Assembly (NCBI GenBank): GCA_035691065.1
Contig: DASSJT010000087.1
Location: forward strand, 1-64,000
Source: DASSJT01 sp035691065
GTDB lineage: Bacteria > Actinomycetota > Actinomycetes > Actinomycetales > Dermatophilaceae
Length of the DNA stretch: 64,000 bases
Direction: 5' to 3'
Shown here: piece by piece, positions 63,210 to 64,000 of the stretch
Numbering within the stretch: the first letter of the stretch is position 1
Layout of the letters: each line of letters opens with the position of its first letter
Position numbers and translations under genes: made by a program
Notes under the pieces: generated by a model
Databases searched by the model: none
The model's input: only the letters and a program-made list of their open reading frames with translations
Told to the model about the DNA's origin: nothing

Positions 63210-64000
63210 ATGCGTATCGGCTTGGTCGCACCGCCATGGCTGACCGTGCCCCCCACCGGCTACGGAGGAACCGAGCTCGTCATCGACCTGCTCGCTCGCG
63301 GGCTGGCCGCCCGGGGCCATGAGGTCCGGCTCTTCACCGTGGGCACGTCCACCTGCCCCGTGCCCCGCGCGGACGTGTTCGCCGAGCCGCAGGTGCCGAT
63401 GGGCAACACCCTGTCGGAGACCGCGCAGGCCCTGTCCGCCTACCAGGCGCTCGCAGATGTCGACCTGGTCCACGACCACACCACGGTGGGCCCCCTTGCC
63501 GCTGCGGCGGCGGGGGTGTCGGCCGAGGGCCTCGCAGGGGGACTGTCGTGCCCCGTCGTGGTCACCAACCACGGGCCGTTCACGCTGGCCGCGCGCGTGG
63601 TGTTCGAGGAGCTGGCCCGCCACGCCGCGGTCGTCGCGGTCTCGCACGACCAAGCGCGTGCCGCGGGACCCGTGCCGATCTCCGCGGTCATCCACCATGG
63701 CATCGACACCGCGGCCTACCAGCCCGGTCCGGGCTCGGGAGGCTACGCCCTCTTCGTCGGCCGCATGTCGCCCGACAAGGGGGCGCACCGCGCGATTCGC
63801 ATCGCCCGGTCCGCCGGGCTCCCGATCGTGGTGGCCACCAAGGTGCAGGACCGGGAGGAGCGGCAGTTCTTCGTCGAGCAGGTCGAGCCGCTGCTCGGAC
63901 CGGACGTCGAGCTCCTGCATGACGTCGCCATCGACCGCAAGGTCGCGCTCTACCAGGATGCCGTGGCCTTGCTCAACCCGATCAGCTGGCCGGAGCCCTT
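63210..64000 (+). CDS. Glycosyltransferase family 4, N-terminal part
   Basis: The frame runs off the window after at least 263 residues. MRIGLVAPPWLTVPPTGYGG is the GT4 N-terminus, VDLVHDHTT and VVVTNHGPF follow, VIHHGIDTAAYQPG and LFVGRMSPDKGAHRAI begin the nucleotide-sugar domain, and LLNPISWPEP is the donor EX7E region start. Similar proteins are GDP/UDP-sugar transferases annotated as glycogen or mannosyl transferases. ATG 63210 has AAGGCGGGG. Confidence 0.85.
   Translation, partial: MRIGLVAPPWLTVPPTGYGGTELVIDLLARGLAARGHEVRLFTVGTSTCPVPRADVFAEPQVPMGNTLSETAQALSAYQALADVDLVHDHTTVGPLAAAAAGVSAEGLAGGLSCPVVVTNHGPFTLAARVVFEELARHAAVVAVSHDQARAAGPVPISAVIHHGIDTAAYQPGPGSGGYALFVGRMSPDKGAHRAIRIARSAGLPIVVATKVQDREERQFFVEQVEPLLGPDVELLHDVAIDRKVALYQDAVALLNPISWPEP

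Overview
The window is chromosomal DNA of a very high-GC Gram-positive actinobacterium. The evidence is GC-rich third codon positions, many GTG starts, leaderless genes with TAnnnT -10 boxes, HspR/HAIR heat-shock control, an LprG/P55-type lipoprotein-transporter pair, an F420-type nitroreductase family, UdgX and DUF3151. The gene content fits Micrococcales, perhaps Intrasporangiaceae; the family assignment is an inference. There are no rRNA genes, recognisable tRNAs, IS elements, prophage genes or CRISPR arrays. Nearly all of the window looks like core chromosome.

Layout. 1-2.05 kb: end of a histidine-utilisation cluster (hutF fragment, hutI) and a DUF4235 membrane protein. 2.1-5.2 kb: a TPP riboswitch, a YkoE-like ECF substrate-binding protein, and one polypeptide fusing both ECF ATPases to the T component (thiamine/HMP uptake). 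5.2-8.4 kb: nadE and small enzymes. 8.5-12.6 kb: a GH13 alpha-glucosidase divergent from an EF-G-like GTPase. 12.7-13.5 kb: two small membrane proteins. 13.6-17.9 kb: HAIR-dnaK-grpE-dnaJ-hspR. 18.1-21.7 kb: a RraB-like protein, an LCP cell-wall ligase and a GT-C-like membrane protein. 21.7-24.4 kb: HAIR-clpB. 24.5-26.9 kb: lprG-p55. 26.9-33.4 kb: hydrolase, xthA, pyrE, lemA, amidase, udgX, dedA. 33.5-38.3 kb: SpoU methylase, an ECF42 sigma operon, a GNAT protein, fbaA. 38.4-41.3 kb: a three-gene flavin module (transmembrane flavin reductase, FMN-binding protein, ApbE). 41.6-44.7 kb: DUF3151, a regulator, purA. 44.8-48.8 kb: DUF402, a HelD-type helicase and a second regulator. 49.1-57.2 kb: purD, purC, then nnrD/phosphatase/Ddn-like genes on the minus strand, then purSQL. 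57.2-64 kb: SCP-like protein, oxidoreductase, then an operon of beta-phosphoglucomutase-like HAD, GH65 phosphorylase, USP, a Cys-rich protein and a GT4 running off the end.

Working together. The chaperone genes form one HspR circuit: dnaK and clpB both carry a HAIR element and hspR is the last gene of the dnaK operon. Five purine steps (purA, D, C, SQ, L) lie within 14 kb. The flavin genes suggest a membrane route from NAD(P)H to a covalently flavinylated extracytoplasmic protein. The terminal operon points to disaccharide phosphorolysis.

The most unusual signal is not a gene. The heptamer TATGCCG/CGGCATA occurs about 58 times, roughly ten times the base-composition expectation. It lies in coding DNA, between genes, in repeat arrays and as inverted pairs in three hairpins. 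The window is also rich in short minisatellites (12-36 bp periods), several of them in frame in protein termini and one reiterating a start codon.
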